From Paramoeba atlantica (lineage: Eukaryota > Discosea): DNA of 64,000 nucleotides. The stretch is taken from contig CDRNVI010000030.1 of NCBI GenBank assembly GCA_977017575.1, forward strand, positions 1-64,000, in the 5' to 3' direction. The first letter of the stretch is position 1, and the number at the start of each line of letters is the position of its first letter. The notes beneath the pieces were generated by a model. The model was not told the origin of the DNA and ran no database searches. It worked only from the letters and a program-made list of their open reading frames with translations. Below, piece by piece: positions 10,128 to 21,318 of the stretch. The translations under genes and the position numbers were made by a program.

Positions 10128-10388
10128 GTGTGTCACCGGTTTGTAACTATAATTCGGGCACTAGTTTCCTTAGGCGACTGTTCACAAACACAGACATATT
10201 TCCTACACGCCGATGTGCGAAATTATTATTATCAAATTCCCGTATCTGCAGCACTTGGTAACGCGTGCTGCGTACGAATAGGGAGCCGGGTTTTACGGCC
10301 TCGGGTCTTACCCATGGGCTTCAAACTTGCGTGTGGAATAGAAGTCATTAATCTGGGGTATTGTTCTTCATACAGAACCCGGCGATGA
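10128..10388 (+). pseudogene. Reverse-transcriptase palm fragment
   Basis: The frame contains FLHADVRNYYYQIPV, the first catalytic block of RVT_1 reverse transcriptases (Asp followed by the YxQI segment). After about 30 residues comes VLPMGFKLACGI, matching the LPfGl..ap block. The YxDD box and everything beyond are missing, so this is a short scrap. The type of retroelement (LTR or DIRS-like) cannot be told from it. Confidence 0.6.
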
Positions 10389-10467
10389 AGTAAATCTTAT
10401 TAGATCCTGTCACCGAATTTCTAGAATCAGACATACAAGTAGATATACTCACACATAGACATACATA

Positions 10468-11100
10468 CAGGGGGTGGCACTCAAACCTGGGGGGTCTAAA
10501 ATTTGTAAAATTTGCTCAATTTTGTAAAACAATAGCGCTTTGGAGAGCTCTCTCAGAATTGTATGTCTTTGGCTTATTCGGATCGCTCAAATTAAACGAT
10601 TTAATCCGATGATAAAAAATATTATTTTTTTTGATGTGAAAATTCGGCAATTTTTCTTTTTCCCCCCTTTTTATGCCACGAAAGCGAGTTTCAGTACTTG
10701 CGGAGGCACCGCGCGTATGTAGCGATGGACAACGCCCCTGTTCATAACAAGGCACGTGCCAAAGCCCAAGAGAAAGGGTATACCCGGTTGTGGTGGCCAA
10801 CGAAAACGAGCAAAACACAGATCGCCAAAGCACGCTTCGTAGCTTTCGAAAGCGTTGTTCCATCGTTGTCCAGAGAAAAGGCAAGCTTTTTTTAAGGTAA
10901 ATTGAATAAAATGTAAATGACAAATCTCGTTTGGGAGCCATCTGACGATTTGAATTTCTACCCCGTGTGCTAATAGTTTTTTGTAAGACATTTTTGTAAG
11001 ACATGTAACTCTGAGAGAGCTCTCGAATGCGCTATTAGCTTCCAAAATTGGACAGTGTTTACAAATTTTAGACCCCCCCAGGTGCAAGTGCCAACCCCTG
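10468..11100 (+). mobile_element. Internally deleted Tc1-like element with intact ends
   Basis: Inverted repeats of about 95 bases run inward from CAGGGGGTGGCAC (10468) and, on the other strand, CAGGGGTTGGCAC (ending 11100). Each is flanked by TA. Both arms contain GGGGGGTCTAAAATTTGTAAA and end in AGCGC...GAGAGCTCTCTC. The inside is a fused remnant of a transposase gene. This is the cleanest element boundary in the window. Confidence 0.9.
10673..10895 (+). pseudogene. Deleted transposase remnant inside the Tc1-like element
   Basis: The start ATG 10673 (MPRKRVSV) resembles the N-terminus at 2268 (MPQRRDFG). After a junction near 10697 the sequence continues in another frame with RRHRAYVAMDNAPVHNKARA. 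This corresponds to the second catalytic Asp region of the 2268 gene (KRHRSSVIAMDNCTVHNLAR). The WWP block follows, but the catalytic Glu segment has been lost. It cannot be active by itself and may have been moved by a full-length relative. Confidence 0.75.
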
Positions 11101-11356
11101 TATACTCACACTTCTAGAAGATGAGCCGCAAGACCTTTCTTTGGTCGATGCATGTCTCTTGCGGAGGCAGTTCAACCTGAAGAAGAACCAGGTTTCGAAG
11201 GTATAGAAACTGATTCCAAAAAAACGTTGGTGAAAAGGGACTTTTTTTCCCCCCCCAAAAAAAAATTGTAAAATGTTTTTTGTGGTAGTAATATGTTCTA
11301 CAGTGTTCTACAGACTTTTCCATAATTATTTTTCCCTTGCTAAGCAATAAAACTGA

Positions 11357-12103
11357 ATGAACTTTGATTGTGATGGATGCGAAACGTTTGATTGCGTTAA
11401 TGGTCTAAAGGTCATGGAGTTAGGAAAAGTGAAAGATGCAATAATAAACAAGTGGGCCCGTTGACACGGTCCAACGTATGTATCACCACTTTGCTCGAAA
11501 TGTAAAAATCATATCATGGCTTTAATGAAGGAAGGGGGACGCAAGTGCTTCCTATGCCTTTCTCGGTGTAAGAAAAGACTTCCTTTCGAATGCCCGTACA
11601 TACCATCTGGGCGAGGTCAACGATCATCCGTTACTTTTAAGTAACTGATTTTCACCTTGATTGCGATGCATCGAGGGACCACGCGCAAAGCGATATGTGA
11701 AGAAGCAGGTGCTGACCCAAAGACTATTACACGCCTCACTCAAACTTTGGATTATGGAATCGCCTTCGTCGCTTGGCTGGGCATGTCACTTCCCGAAAAC
11801 TGGCGCGATGTCCAGGCCGATGAAGTCGCCGTGTCAAAGCGAAAGTATGAAAGAGGACATCGTGCAAGACGTGGCGGCGTCCAATGGAGTGAAAATGTGT
11901 GCAGGATTGAGGAAATCGATGGTAAAAAGAAAATTACGGACTTCTGTATCTCCCCCCTTCCGAATCGGAAAGCAACAAGTGTAATTCCTGTGATCGACAA
12001 GACCGCCTCGCACAGTTTCTATTTTCTTTCTCTGTGTTTTGTGTTCCGAATCCTCCGAAGTGATGTGATGCGCATTCGTGGTGGTGCGCAACTGTACCGT
12101 TAG
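11357..12103 (+). pseudogene. Merlin/IS1595-type transposase relic
   Basis: The first part (11357-11650) encodes paired cysteines (CDGC, CSKCK, CFLC) like the N-terminal zinc ribbon of ISXO2-like transposases, broken by stops. The later frame (11657-12103) contains QADEVAVSKRKYERGH, the block around the first catalytic Asp, then CRIEEIDGKKKITDFCI and LPNRKATSVIPVID, matching the following beta strands. The second Asp and the C-terminal catalytic region are absent. Related relics are at 24889 and 55315. Confidence 0.7.
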
Positions 12104-12231
12104 GGAGGATGCGCTTTATCGATATTGCATTGACATAAAGGGAAAAAAAGAGAACAACTAAGGATTGTTATTAGATGAACCTTAAGCTTGGCCGTGATAA
12201 TTTGGGTATATACAGTTTGGGTACCGTATAC

Positions 12232-12526
12232 CCCCCCCCGAGTAATAGAATGGGTTTTGGGCCAAAATGGCCGAATCTCTGTTACTAGGGGGGTATGCTT
12301 TTTTGGTGGGAAAAGACCTTTTTTGTTCATGGGTGCGTTGATTTTCTGGCCAGACATCCCCGCAACTACGCCAATCGCTGCCGCGCAACCACCCTCACCC
12401 AGCCCAGCGACCCCCACCCGCTCAAACACCCCCTCCCCCCTCCAACCACCCTCCCGAGCCAAATCTCTGTTACTGGGGGTCAGCCCAAAAATGGCCAAAT
12501 CTCTGTTACTGGGGGGGTATACGGTA
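12232..12526. mobile_element. MITE of the CCCCCAGTAA family, copy 2
   Basis: It starts TACCGTATACCCCCCCCCG and ends GGGGGGGTATACGGTA. The motif CTCTGTTACTNGGGG occurs three times near the ends. The centre is C-rich on the plus strand (12360-12465). Confidence 0.88.
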
Positions 12527-12991
12527 TTTTTATATACAATTTGGGTGTATGTAGATTATATTTGGGTATATATCATACCCTGGACGGTAATTACCTCCTA
12601 TTACCTCCTATTACCACATATTTTAGTCTACAGAGTGACTTCTAAAAAGTCTTACGTTATCCTATCTAATTGTGTTCTAAGTGATACAGGGGGCTTTTTT
12701 CGCTACTAATACAGAGCTTCTGCTTTCTTGTGGTGCAAAATACAATGTTATTGTGCCTCTGGGACCTACGTAAGGGCGTTCGTACCTTTTATCCAACTTT
12801 TTACTATTCCCCATACTTTTTCCCACGCTCGTATACTTTTAATCAAAGTCATAACTGTTAGTTACTTTAAACTGCTCATTAATCAAGTTACTATCCTGAT
12901 ATGACCGGAAGAGGCAGATATTACTCCAAGGTCTCGGAAGCGAGCAGCACGTCGTATTAACAACGAACTGCGCGATGCTGTTAATCAGCGG

Positions 12992-15320
12992 GTGGCTGAT
13001 GGACCAAGCCAATTAAGCTTGACCACAATGAGAAAGGTCACTGATATTTCAAACAATACGAAGAAAGTTCAGTCTGGGAACGTTGAGGACCCGCTTAAAT
13101 TTGGAGATTTATCCTGTTATTTTTATTACGTCTTGTGTGATTTCAAGAATACTAACAGTACTTCTTCGAAATTGTGCTTTAAGGAAACGGATCATCGTTA
13201 GGGATCTGCATCCTTTTTAAAAGATGCCGCTAACCAGAGATGCTACGTTGTGTGTCGAGCTTGCGGCGCTGTTTTTCACGGTCGCTGTAAGCAAACTTAT
13301 TACACTCATAAGAATACCACTTGCAAGTCTCTGAAAGAAAAGGAACTCTCTAATCCGCAGCTAACTGCCTTAAATAAAGGTACGGATGCTTTACCGAGAA
13401 AACATTACCGTGTCTGGGTGCGAAATCTAAGTTATCTACGGAGGCTCTTTTAAAGTTCGTTAAGTCATACGAAGAATCACGCCCGCACGCTCCTCCGGAG
13501 CATATCCTGAGATGTCTTCCTAGTCCAAAGACCTACCATCGCTCAGAAAAGAGCTTGGCCACAGAAATTTGGGATAAAATATACCTGACTGTTTCCGATA
13601 CATCTTTTTTTGGCTTGGCTGTTGACGGCGGCATCGATAACATAAAGCACCAGAATGTGTTGATTAGTGTCTTATACGCAGGAAATCAGTCATTTGTTCT
13701 TCCTCCAATTTATCACAAACGCTACAAGGCATTCAGCGGACTGGAGATTGCAAAAAGTGGACTCGGAGATTCCAAGCTAGGTTTCCAAGCTACGTTAAGA
13801 TTAGAGATTCCAAGCTACGTTACCTTATGGTAGATGGATGTGGTGTCAACCACGTTGCGCGAGCTGCCACAGAGCGTGAACTAAAAGAGCTATATGATCG
13901 AATTTCACCTGTGGGCACAGAGGACACGAGTAATGTATGCAATGGAATCCGTTTGGCCCTCCCTTGCGTTAAGGAGTTATCATGCTTTGGACATATTCTT
14001 AATCTTATAGCGCGAGATTCAATGAACCCCTTTCAAAAACTCCCCGTTATGCGTCTTAGAGATAACTTCAGTCACGTTTTTTGGTCAGGAGGTAGGCCGA
14101 GCGCAAAGAAAGGAAAATACATGGGGCGTGCGATTGAGGAAATATTGAGTTCGGTTGACGAAGAGACAATTGAAGCCATTGACCTGTTTTCTCAATGGTA
14201 CCAAATACTGGGTGACACAACTCTTCCTGTAGAATTTCGGGAATCACATATGTTGGATCTTTGCCGTTCCCTAGAGAAACTTTCTTCGCTTTCTTTGCAG
14301 CCCGTGGGATCGCTGCTTTTGACGTTGCGTGGAACTGACTCTCTCCACGAAAAGGATCCACTAGTTCTGGAAGCACTTGAGCACGCCAAACGTATGAACA
14401 AAATTCCAGCCCCTAAATTGGGAGGGGCTACAAGATGGTGCATTGGACATTTTGAAAGTTTGAAGTACATCGAAGAAAATTTACCAACGATGAAGCCAAC
14501 TCGATGAAGTCATGCCGATGAAGTCAACTCGGGATGTGCATCTGAATCAGTCAAGAAATGTGCCGAAATTATAAGGGATCATGATACTCAAGAGCTCATG
14601 AACCAAGTGCATGAAATATTAACACATTTGAATATTGTTCATAATTCACTAAAGCAATTGTCTGACATGCCAGATGAACCAATGGCCTTAATTCCCTACC
14701 CCATAATACGGGGATTAATAGCAGAAGGAGAGAATACGGATGGCAATACAACGCTATTGGAATCACTGAAGAAGAACAAACAACGACTTGAAAACAAAGC
14801 CTACATGTATTATTGGAAAGGTGTAATGAGTTTTTCTCCGAAACATACACATTGTATATTGTCAAGTCGACATATCCGCGTGGAAGAACGGCCAATTATC
14901 ACTGTCGAAGTTGCTAAGGACCTTTTTCAAAGCGATCAACCTCTTTTTCACATTACAGAGGAGGAGTGGTGTTCGTACACATGTTGCAAAAATTTTCACT
15001 TGAAACCTTTGTTGCATACCTCGGTGTGGAAGTGGTGGGAAGACGTTGGCACCGTCCAGTTTCCAATTTTTTGTGCCGCTCAGCACTATTTGTGGGTCCC
15101 ACCCATAGTCACCGCGTGCGATTCTCTTCTTTCCATAATGGGATGGAAATACAACCCACGTCAGGCTTCTCTGGACAGCGATGTGATCGCCATACAGATG
15201 TTTATTCGCGGTAATTTAAATAAATTGGATTATGTTGGTCCCAGCAGGGTCGAAACAGTACCAGATTTAGATGGTTCGCCTAGTGATACAGATACGAGCG
15301 AATCGGAGCTGAGCATATGA
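12992..15320 (+). pseudogene. hAT-family transposase, broken
   Basis: The order of hAT parts is visible across several frames. A BED-like zinc finger (CRACGAVFHGRC) is near 13250. The first catalytic region FFGLAVDGG is near 13600, then MVDGCG (13827). A CFGHILNLIARD block is near 13985 and TRWCIGHFESL near 14435. The C-terminal dimerisation part runs from VWKWWEDVG (15027) through FPIFCAAQHYLWVPP to the R..L segment. Damage seen: TAG at 13199, a frameshift near 13410, another at a tandem duplication near 13790, and TGA at 14505 within a 14-base triplication. It is non-functional. Confidence 0.8.
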
Positions 15321-15483
15321 ATTAAAATATCCCTGATAGTTTAACCTTTTTTGGGTCAAACTGAAGCATTATTGCGCCTTTTTTGAAAAAACGTTTTTTT
15401 AATTTTCTATTTTTCGACCGCTACTACTTATTTCTTATGGTTTCGCTTCCAGAAAGCCGAGTCTGCAAACTAATTTGAGGTCT

Positions 15484-15804
15484 TCACACAGTCGTCTTAA
15501 TGGGTAATGGGTTCATTCCGTAAAGAACGTGAAGCACCTGTTTTGCTGTTCGTCGCTTAAATGCAGTAAGAAGAGGTTGTAGGTAGTAGAGTTTTCCTCG
15601 GCATTTTTTCCTCTCAGGGCATATCCAGTGCTCTCCTACAAGGTTGCAAGGGAGAGGAGCATGCTGTTTCGCGCAAGTAACTGCTTTGTACAAGAGTCCA
15701 TGGTTCTTCATCCATTCAACAACGCGAGATTCCTCCTTTGAACTGAGCAGACTATAGGAAAAAGTGTCAGTACACGCGAAATCATTGCAACGAGCGCAGT
15801 TCAT
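15484..15804 (-). pseudogene. Possible Merlin/IS1595-like N-terminal fragment
   Basis: 106 codons from ATG 15804. Cysteine pairs (CARC, then C..H...C and CPERKKC) and the segment VVEWMKNHGLLYKAVTC resemble the N-terminal zinc-ribbon region of ISXO2-like transposases, where an aliphatic helix precedes C..C and a W-C motif. No catalytic residues follow. It lies inside the hAT element on the opposite strand, so it may be a nested insertion or an accessory frame. It is the only transposon-like frame I found on the minus strand. Confidence 0.4.
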
Positions 15805-16082
15805 AGTGAGAAACCGTGAAAAAAGATTGTGTTTTTATTGATTTGAGACACTCTAAAAGAAAACACATTTGTTTTAAATCAATATTTAAAAAACATAAAA
15901 AATATTTTTTATAATGCTTCACTTTCACCCTTTTTTGCTTGTTCGATTCATAGTTTATTTATATTTGAAATTCGATTTTTCAGACGAGCATGATGGCGTG
16001 TCATGTTATGATCGTGATAATAATTTGTCGAAACGTACACATTATATTTAGCAACGTTATATTCAATACATTCAATAACCAC

Positions 16083-16144
16083 ATAATAAATACATACATA
16101 ATAACACATACATACATAATAAATACATAAATAATAAATACATG
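16083..16144. repeat. ATAAATACATACATA microsatellite
   Basis: About 60 bases of irregular ATACATA and ATAAATA units lie inside the hAT element near its right end. Confidence 0.7.
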
Positions 16145-16561
16145 TAGATTTACCTAGGTTTTTTTCCGTCAGTCTATAATTTTCTCATTGTTTTTCCTTT
16201 GTAAACTCATACATGTAAATTTTTAAATTAGTACTTACTATTTGTCACTGCATTGCATTCCATACAATACCTGTAGGTGTTGCTTGTTACAAGACTTGTC
16301 AAAGTACAGTATAGGGGGGCATTATGGAGAAAAGAGGCAAGCGATCTCTAAAGGTAAAGATACCGTTTCTGTAAACATATGGTTTTTTCCTGAATGTAAA
16401 TTTCAGCCCACGTTCTGTCATGGTAATTGGGTAATAGAAAAGTGGTAATTACCACCTATTACCACGCATGTGGTAATTACCACCTATTACCGTCCAGGGT
16501 ATGATATACCCTGTATAGTATGTAGATTATAAATACAGGAACACTGTTCTAAGAAGACCTT

Positions 16562-17065
16562 GTGTCAGACGATTTGTCATACGACAATATTGATGGTGTT
16601 CGTTATATACGAAAAGCCCCTTTTTTTATGAAATGCATTGAGAAGGGGTCAGGTGCAGAATTTTACGCCAAAAAGGCGAGCACCATGATAAGTTCTATTC
16701 TGTTTCTGCTTTCAAGACCTTTTGGCGAAACTAAGGGCTATGGTCTCCCCAGATTAGAGCTGAGGTGCCTCTCGGCGCTCAACCATGATAATGCTTCCCA
16801 AGAAAACTTTCAAGTGGAATTGGGATTTGCCTATGTATATCACAAAGTACAAGGTATAATTGTGAAGAACGGTGTTATTCTTGACTTAAATGATAAGGCG
16901 TGGTCTAAGAGACCGGAACTCGCCAAGCTCACAGTAGCAATATCTAGAGCACAATGCCTCGATGATATTCGAGTGCTCCCTAGCATGGGCATAGATCGCC
17001 CAGGAACACATCTGACTTCAGGTTACCATAGGCCTAAATTTTCATCGGGGCTTGTTTTCGAATGA
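16562..17065 (+). pseudogene. C-terminal piece of a PIF1-like helicase
   Basis: The frame contains the last motifs of superfamily 1 helicases: FAYVYHKVQGIIVKNGVIL (residues 89-107; the usual HKxQG block) and LTVAISRAQCLDDIRVLP (123-140; the usual ALSR block). The Walker A and B parts are absent upstream. The GTG at the start of the frame is not convincing as a start. It is probably the tail of a helicase from a large transposon such as a Helitron, or of a viral insertion, but the rest needed to decide is missing. A Ulp1-like piece follows 0.9 kb downstream on the same strand. Confidence 0.6.
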
Positions 17066-17966
17066 GATAGCATTCGCGGTGCTAGAGCCTTTAAAGTCTT
17101 TTTCTGCTCGCGCTGTGTGCTGCAGTCCCGTCGGAAACGTGGAGATCTTGGGAGGTGATTCGGAATGGCACGCATGTGGGCAAACTGCAGAACCACTTCA
17201 TATTTTCGGAGATACAGTGTATGTACTCGGAGATACAGTGTATGTCGAATTCCGTGCTTGAGCATCTAATCCCCTTTTCTGCTCGGACTGTTTTTGATGT
17301 GTTGCACGAAGATGCGCATAAGAACGAAATTGCCAACGTGCAGCGCAGTCATGTGCCTCATTTGCGTTCAATGTCAAGTTCAATGTCAGGATTCGGAAGG
17401 AGAGAGAGCGCGAGAACAATATAAGACTTGCGGAGCCAAGGAAGTAAGAAAGGCGCAAAATAAGACGCGAATTAGTAAGCTGAAAGCTTAAAAAAAGTTT
17501 GAACAGTACTTTAAAAATTTTATGAGAACCAAAAAAAAGGGCACCCCCCTCAAACACTCTCTATCTGGTCGACAAGCATGCGGTGGGGGGGAATACAATG
17601 GTGCGCTGCGTGGCGCGTCGGGTGTGCTTGTTGGGGCGTTTGAAGAGTAGATGTGTCTACGTTGTAGGGAATTGTGTCTGTTTCATTATGGAAGCAATTC
17701 TAAGACATTAGAATGAAACTATCTTCTTAGGAAGACCTCTCTAGGGGGGAAGCACGCTTGATAGCGGTCACAAGCCCGGCGTCTTCAGCTTTGGCAGAAG
17801 AAGGCTCACGCGGCCCCTAACAAAACACAGGAAACTTTTGAACACAGGTAAGACTCGATTACTTTTAGATTTTCAGCGCTGTGTTTACTCAAATTTTCCC
17901 CGACTCACGGATTATTGCGGTGCTCCTTTTTAACAATTTTTTTTTGTCGAACTCCGAAAGCATCTG
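17066..17966. other. Stretch with a short tandem repeat, no gene seen
   Basis: At 17205-17245 the unit cggagatacagtgtatgt is repeated twice. Plus-strand frames at 17155-17491 have no recognisable domain. The remainder to 17966 shows nothing I can support. Confidence 0.4.
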
Positions 17967-18432
17967 TTGACAATATTTGATAGTTACAAGGATTATTCTC
18001 CAATTGCTCGTCAAGATTTCCTCCAGTGCTTTCTAAAATTATTCTGTCCCCTTCTTGGTCAATCAAAGGAGGATGTTCGTCTTCGACATGCTCCGGTCAT
18101 GCAGCAGGAGCCTACGATAAATGAATGTGGAATACATGTAGTGAACAATTTATGTTCATTCCTGTTCTATCCTGCCACATTCAGTAGGGTGAATAAATGT
18201 TTTGACCCGAAAGAATCTTTCTAAGTCATGGTGGCCGTGCGGACCAGGAATTCCATCACTTCCTGAAAAACAAAGTGCTGACGAAGAAACCGTCGGAGCG
18301 CTCCGTGACTCAGATTCCGATTATGAATATACAACCAATTTGATAGGAAGTGTACAGCTTGAAGGTGCAACCGCGGATGGATGGGAGCTGGCCGAAAAAT
18401 TAATGACGGATACAGATTCCTATCCAAAATAA
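17967..18432 (+). pseudogene. Ulp1-type cysteine protease fragment
   Basis: Residues 43-62 read PVMQQEPTINECGIHVVNNL, matching the Gln...Cys-Gly block that ends the active site of Ulp1/C48 peptidases (Gln46 or 47 as oxyanion residue, Cys54 as nucleophile). The His and Asp of the triad are not seen upstream, so the piece is incomplete. After the stop at 18224 an overlapping frame (18202-18432) gives an acidic SDSDYEY tail that may be its continuation after a frameshift. With the helicase piece at 16562 it may come from one large element. Confidence 0.5.
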
Positions 18433-18737
18433 GTCTGTATGCGCGCTATTATACTCATTTTTACACTGATTTTTTTTGTGTGTTTTTTTCCATGTTTTGT
18501 TCGATGCTTCTACACTTTTTCCCCGCACTAGCTTCTTGTTGCATTAGTACGCGCGCTCTTCTTCGTGTTTCACCATACACGACATTTACTTCATGTGTTA
18601 AAAATATGAGCTGCAACTTACAAATAATAAATTTTAGTAAATATTTGTTCTGCCCTCTCTTACGCCACCCCCCTTAATACTCTCCCCCCCTATCCTAGCG
18701 TTGCCTGGTTTTGGTTAAAAGCAAACTCTTCTTCTTC

Positions 18738-18820
18738 TAAGTTCAACTTAGAAGTCACTCATGCTGCGCTCTTCGCTTTGAAAACTACCACCGCGTTTAA
18801 CGAAGAGCATAAAAAATAAA
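18738..18820. repeat. Foldback repeat, copy 2 (left arm truncated)
   Basis: It keeps the loop GAAGTCACTCATGCTGCGCT and the right arm CCGCGTTTAACGAAGAGCAT. The left arm is replaced by a cttcttcttc run. Confidence 0.75.
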
Positions 18821-19580
18821 ATTTAGCCTGGAAAGGTGACGAAAACGGAAACATTATAGCCAAAAATAGCCGATTTTCGGGTAAAAATCGGGCGATGTTT
18901 GGATACTTTTGCTCTCAAAGCACTAAATACGACATTTGCGTGCGGGAAAGCACTCGTAGGCGGGAGTGAAAGCGTACCGAACGTATTGGGTGGAGAATGC
19001 CACTCCAACCACACCATTCTTTCGAGACAAAAAGGCCCCTTGGGGTCCGAAAAATACTTTTTCACCTTTTTTAGTCAAAAATGGGTCATTTTGAGGGGCG
19101 CACCACGCCTCGAAGAAGGGATACCTGGCGAAACCAACTTCCGAGAAATCTAGTACACAGGTCACAAACTCTCAAAATACAACAGGGTAAAAGATTTTGG
19201 AAAAATGATTTTTTTGCCATTTTTTTCGCCAAGTTGAATTTCTTTTTAATTTTTTTTCCGAAAAAATCCGAACTTGGCGGACCCGTCCTGCGGATACGCG
19301 GGGGGGTCACCCCCAGGTAGGGGGGTGGAGAATGCGCGCCAAGACCCCGGCTACCCCTTCTGCGGATTATTTTCGAAAAATAATTTTTTTAAAAAAATTT
19401 CTTGCGGTATGCCCCCCACCCCTAGACCCCCCATTTTGTTCAATTTTGGACCACCGGAGCCCCCTTTTATAAATTTTTCTTCTTTTTTTATATTACATTA
19501 TATTACTGTGTTTCTCTTTATATTTTCACCGTTTTTGTTCACTTTTTTTCAATAATCGAGGGTAGAGAGGTAGTTTTACA
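18821..19580. repeat. Dispersed repeat with TCCGAACTTGGCGGACCCGT arm and GGTAG end
   Basis: Segment 19266-19460 (CCCGTCCTGCGGATAC ... GCGGTATGCCCCCC) matches 30380-30555 and 55873-56053, and matches 30110-30300 inverted. The end AATAATCGAGGGTAGAG (19552-19568) recurs at 30896, 42940 and 43441. No gene is supported here. Confidence 0.7.
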
Positions 19581-19644
19581 ACCACCGCAATACCCTCTTC
19601 ATATTGGAGGATATGTGTGACAAGACATATCCTTTGTTACAGGA

Positions 19645-19734
19645 GGGTCAAATCCTTGTACTGGGGGTCAGCCCAAAAAGGGTCAAATCCTTGTTACTAG
19701 GGGGGGGGGTCTATTGCTGGGGGGGTCTACGGTA
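19645..19734. repeat. Single end of a CCCCCAGTAA-family MITE
   Basis: CTGGGGGTCAGCCCAAAAAG, then TTACTAGGGGGGG and GGGGGGGTCTACGGTA. The opposite end was not found. Confidence 0.7.
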
Positions 19735-19746
19735 CTTGTATCCAGA

Positions 19747-20851
19747 CGGAGGCGGCTCTAAATCTTGTTCCTGATGAGTACAGCACTCCTGGCCTAAAGG
19801 AAGCCTTTACCAAGCACTGCGGAATGAAACGAATGCAGCGGAACGAAACGAAAGCTCTGCGGAATGCGGAATGAAACGAATGGTTCGGCAGGACCTCCTA
19901 GAAGTAATCCTCTTGGCAGTCGAATATGTCAAACAGAACCGAAGAATCAAACAGAATCGAAGAATTCTTGAGACCGCTGCTGGGCACGCTGCCAGTGGTG
20001 TCCGCGGATCCCAAGTCATTAAACGTCTACTTGCGTTGGAAGCCGGAAACTTGTCCTCTAGTGACGTTTCCAATGAAGTTGTTGTTGCGATACGGAATAA
20101 ACTCTGTGCCTTGGAGCAAGAGCTAGTGGTAAAGCATGACACCGCATCCATCCCCGAGGACCGCAAGACAAAAGACAACGAGCGAAAAGACCTCGAGGAG
20201 GTATTTCGTCCCATTATAGGGACTCGAGAGGACCCTCGCTGCGGGACCTTACTGCATCAAAGCTTGTCTCAAAAAGGTTTCAGCACGGGGGCGTGGCTAA
20301 CAGCCGATCTGAAACAAAAGGTAAAGGACGCGGTGGGGTCGCGCCCCGACGTGGTCCACTACGCGAACGTGTTGATGGAAAATCCGGCGGACTCCACTCT
20401 TCCGAATGTCGGAGAAGCAGGTGTTTGCTTAGGATTGTGGACGCTTCTGTGTAAGCCAGGATCCATTTTTCTTGCACGACGTCTTGAGCTTGAAGCAGCT
20501 TCCGTTTTGGCTAACGCTCTCGAAAAATCGATGCTGAATGAGACGGCCGATAAGGGAAACAAAACCATTGTTTCCTATATCGAGAACCAGGCCCGTGCTT
20601 TATCAAAAGTGAATGAGCGAACGAACGGAGGAATGAACCCATCAGTTGGCTCACGGGAAGCTCCTCCACGATACCGAATTCCACACGCTACAGAAAACAC
20701 CTGTCAGACTTGCTTCGATAGAAGGGCCTACATGTTGTGGACCAACGGATCAAATGTGCGATCGGGAGTTACACTGCCGTCATTAAAGATGAAGCGCAGT
20801 CCCGGGCAATATTCAACTTGCGATGAGCTAAGAAGAACTGTGCGAACATAA
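19747..20851 (+). CDS. Multicopy gene of unknown function (family U1)
   Basis: The main frame runs from ATG 19871 to 20851 (326 residues) and matches no family I know. The N-terminal half is helical and charged. A central block, GTREDPRCGTLLHQSLSQKG followed by RPDVVHYA, recurs in the damaged copy at 33050-33690, so it was once under protein-level constraint. The C-terminal part has a CQTCFDRRAYM cysteine pair. Upstream, 19747-19870 is in another frame (LVPDEYSTPGLKEAF) and is also shared with the second copy. A duplication containing GCGGAATGAAACGAATG separates the two, so the present gene looks frameshifted near its start. It is probably transposon-borne. Confidence 0.5.
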
Positions 20852-21318
20852 ACGTTCTGTTCAACCTCCTAAGCACGTGTGAGTTAAGGTCAGGGCATCC
20901 GACTGATGTAATGTCAACATAAAAGTAACAAGACGCTAGATTACTCGGGTGAGGATGATCAAGGTCATGCGGATGACACTACCCGGTGTCAGCATAACGA
21001 GGCACTAAATAAGTAGGGTAGCTGTCATTCCTGCAACCTCAGGTCGCAAATGTGAAACCTTAACGTATTCAATGGACACGTAGTGCGTCTACAATGAGTT
21101 ACGTAAAAGAGTCAACACTTATAGACCTTTTATAATCTTTCTCTATCGAATTGTATCTGCATTTATCTTTCCGAAGTATGGTCCATCAGCACAAAATAAT
21201 TCCAACCTCAAATTGGAATCCAGTTGGAGTCCCAAGTATACATGAAGCGATACGATTTCTAATATTTTAGGTTACTTTTTTTGCTTCAATGTTTAGGTAA
21301 ATATTTTATTAAAATATT
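20852..21318. other. Intergenic, nothing recognised
   Basis: AT-rich towards 21300. No open frame of note, no repeat shared with the rest of the window that I could see. Confidence 0.4.

Larger units (their letters stand above)
12562..16518. mobile_element. 4-kb inverted-repeat element carrying the hAT pseudogene
   Basis: The left end TATATCATACCCTGGACGG (about 12570) is repeated inverted at the right end (CCGTCCAGGGTATGATATA, 16486-16504). Both lead inward to copies of GGTAATTACC/CCTATTACC. The 13-base word TATGTAGATTATA lies just outside both ends (12548-12560 and about 16520-16532). That is longer than the 8-base duplication usual for hAT, so the exact boundaries are uncertain. Confidence 0.65.
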
